A program made the position numbers and the translations under genes. From Pyropia yezoensis (lineage: Eukaryota; Rhodophyta; Bangiophyceae; Bangiales; Bangiaceae), in NCBI GenBank assembly GCA_009829735.1, contig CM020620.1:21302020-21366019 (forward strand): a DNA stretch of 64,000 nt. The letters are read 5' to 3'. The notes under the pieces are model-generated. The model saw only the letters and a program-made list of their open reading frames with translations. It had not been told where the DNA came from and made no database searches. Shown here in pieces: positions 63,816 to 64,000 of this stretch; position 1 is the stretch's first letter, and each line of letters opens with the position of its first letter.

Positions 63816-64000
63816 TGTGCGCAATCAGTTGGCGGGGGGGGTTGCAGAGGAGGGGGGGTGGGAGGTTACCGATCCGAGGTGGGTAGCCACGGCGGCGCCA
63901 TGGCCTTAAGTGGCTGGTGCTGAGCGGACGCTCGGTGCGTCGGAGCGGCTGTTGGCTGGCGAAGGCTGTGGCGTCTGGCTGTCCCGTAGTGGGGTGGTGC

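Noticed and set aside
1-64000. CRISPR arrays, operons, bacterial promoters
   Set aside because: No regularly spaced repeats of that kind and no bacterial gene organisation; the window is eukaryotic.

Overview
The window looks like a piece of a GC-rich nuclear genome from a eukaryotic alga. There are no operons or ribosome binding sites, likely host ORFs begin in GCCATGG-like contexts behind long pyrimidine-rich leaders, and the mobile elements are eukaryotic families (Ty3/gypsy chromoviruses, PIF/Harbinger, Tc1/mariner, MITEs). Very GC-rich, low-complexity ORFs alternate with more balanced, transposon-filled DNA. This resembles bangiophyte red algae (Porphyra/Pyropia), but no sequence here proves the species.

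Layout. 1-10.9 kb: a graveyard of decayed elements with no gene I can name. It holds a MITE fragment (4.36 kb), a dead Tc1/mariner-like transposase (5.9-6.8 kb, minus), a solo LTR (8.41-8.88 kb, minus) and a broken PIF/Harbinger transposase facing a small ORF (9.2-10.2 kb). 10,913-21,417: LTR retrotransposon 1, a chromovirus of 10.5 kb with 361-bp LTRs; gag is frameshifted and pol carries a frameshift plus a stop. 22,107-31,486: LTR retrotransposon 2, a second chromovirus of 9.4 kb with 468-bp LTRs that look identical, a perfect 5-bp target duplication and intact ORFs. 31,660-32,542: a non-autonomous TIR element. 33-38 kb: an extremely GC-rich island with low-complexity ORFs, including a minus-strand protein with a treble-clef-like Cys cluster. 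39,164-42,398: a large inverted repeat (993-bp arms, 1.25-kb spacer). 43.5-48 kb: a minus-strand gene joining a PARP catalytic domain to a C-terminal ubiquitin-conjugating (UBC) domain, preceded by a tRNA-like sequence and a fragment of bacterial-type aspartyl-tRNA synthetase. 48.8-49.9 kb: an unknown 389-aa gene. 50.6-52.2 kb: two TIR elements. 52.4-56 kb: a second convergent pair of an ORF1-like frame and a Harbinger transposase relic. 58.7-64 kb: a GC-rich island with a 600-aa disordered protein (minus) and a four-helix membrane protein (plus).

Most notable: both chromoviruses, although their LTRs and proteins are well diverged, carry a long ORF on the opposite strand between pol and the 3' LTR. 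The two antisense proteins (789 and 647 aa) share a central block whose landmark residues keep nearly the same spacing. Both elements also share the same 19-nt primer binding site. In element 2 the gag stop and pol start overlap as ATGA. Together these describe an algal chromovirus group with a conserved antisense accessory gene, which is the best candidate here for an undescribed system.
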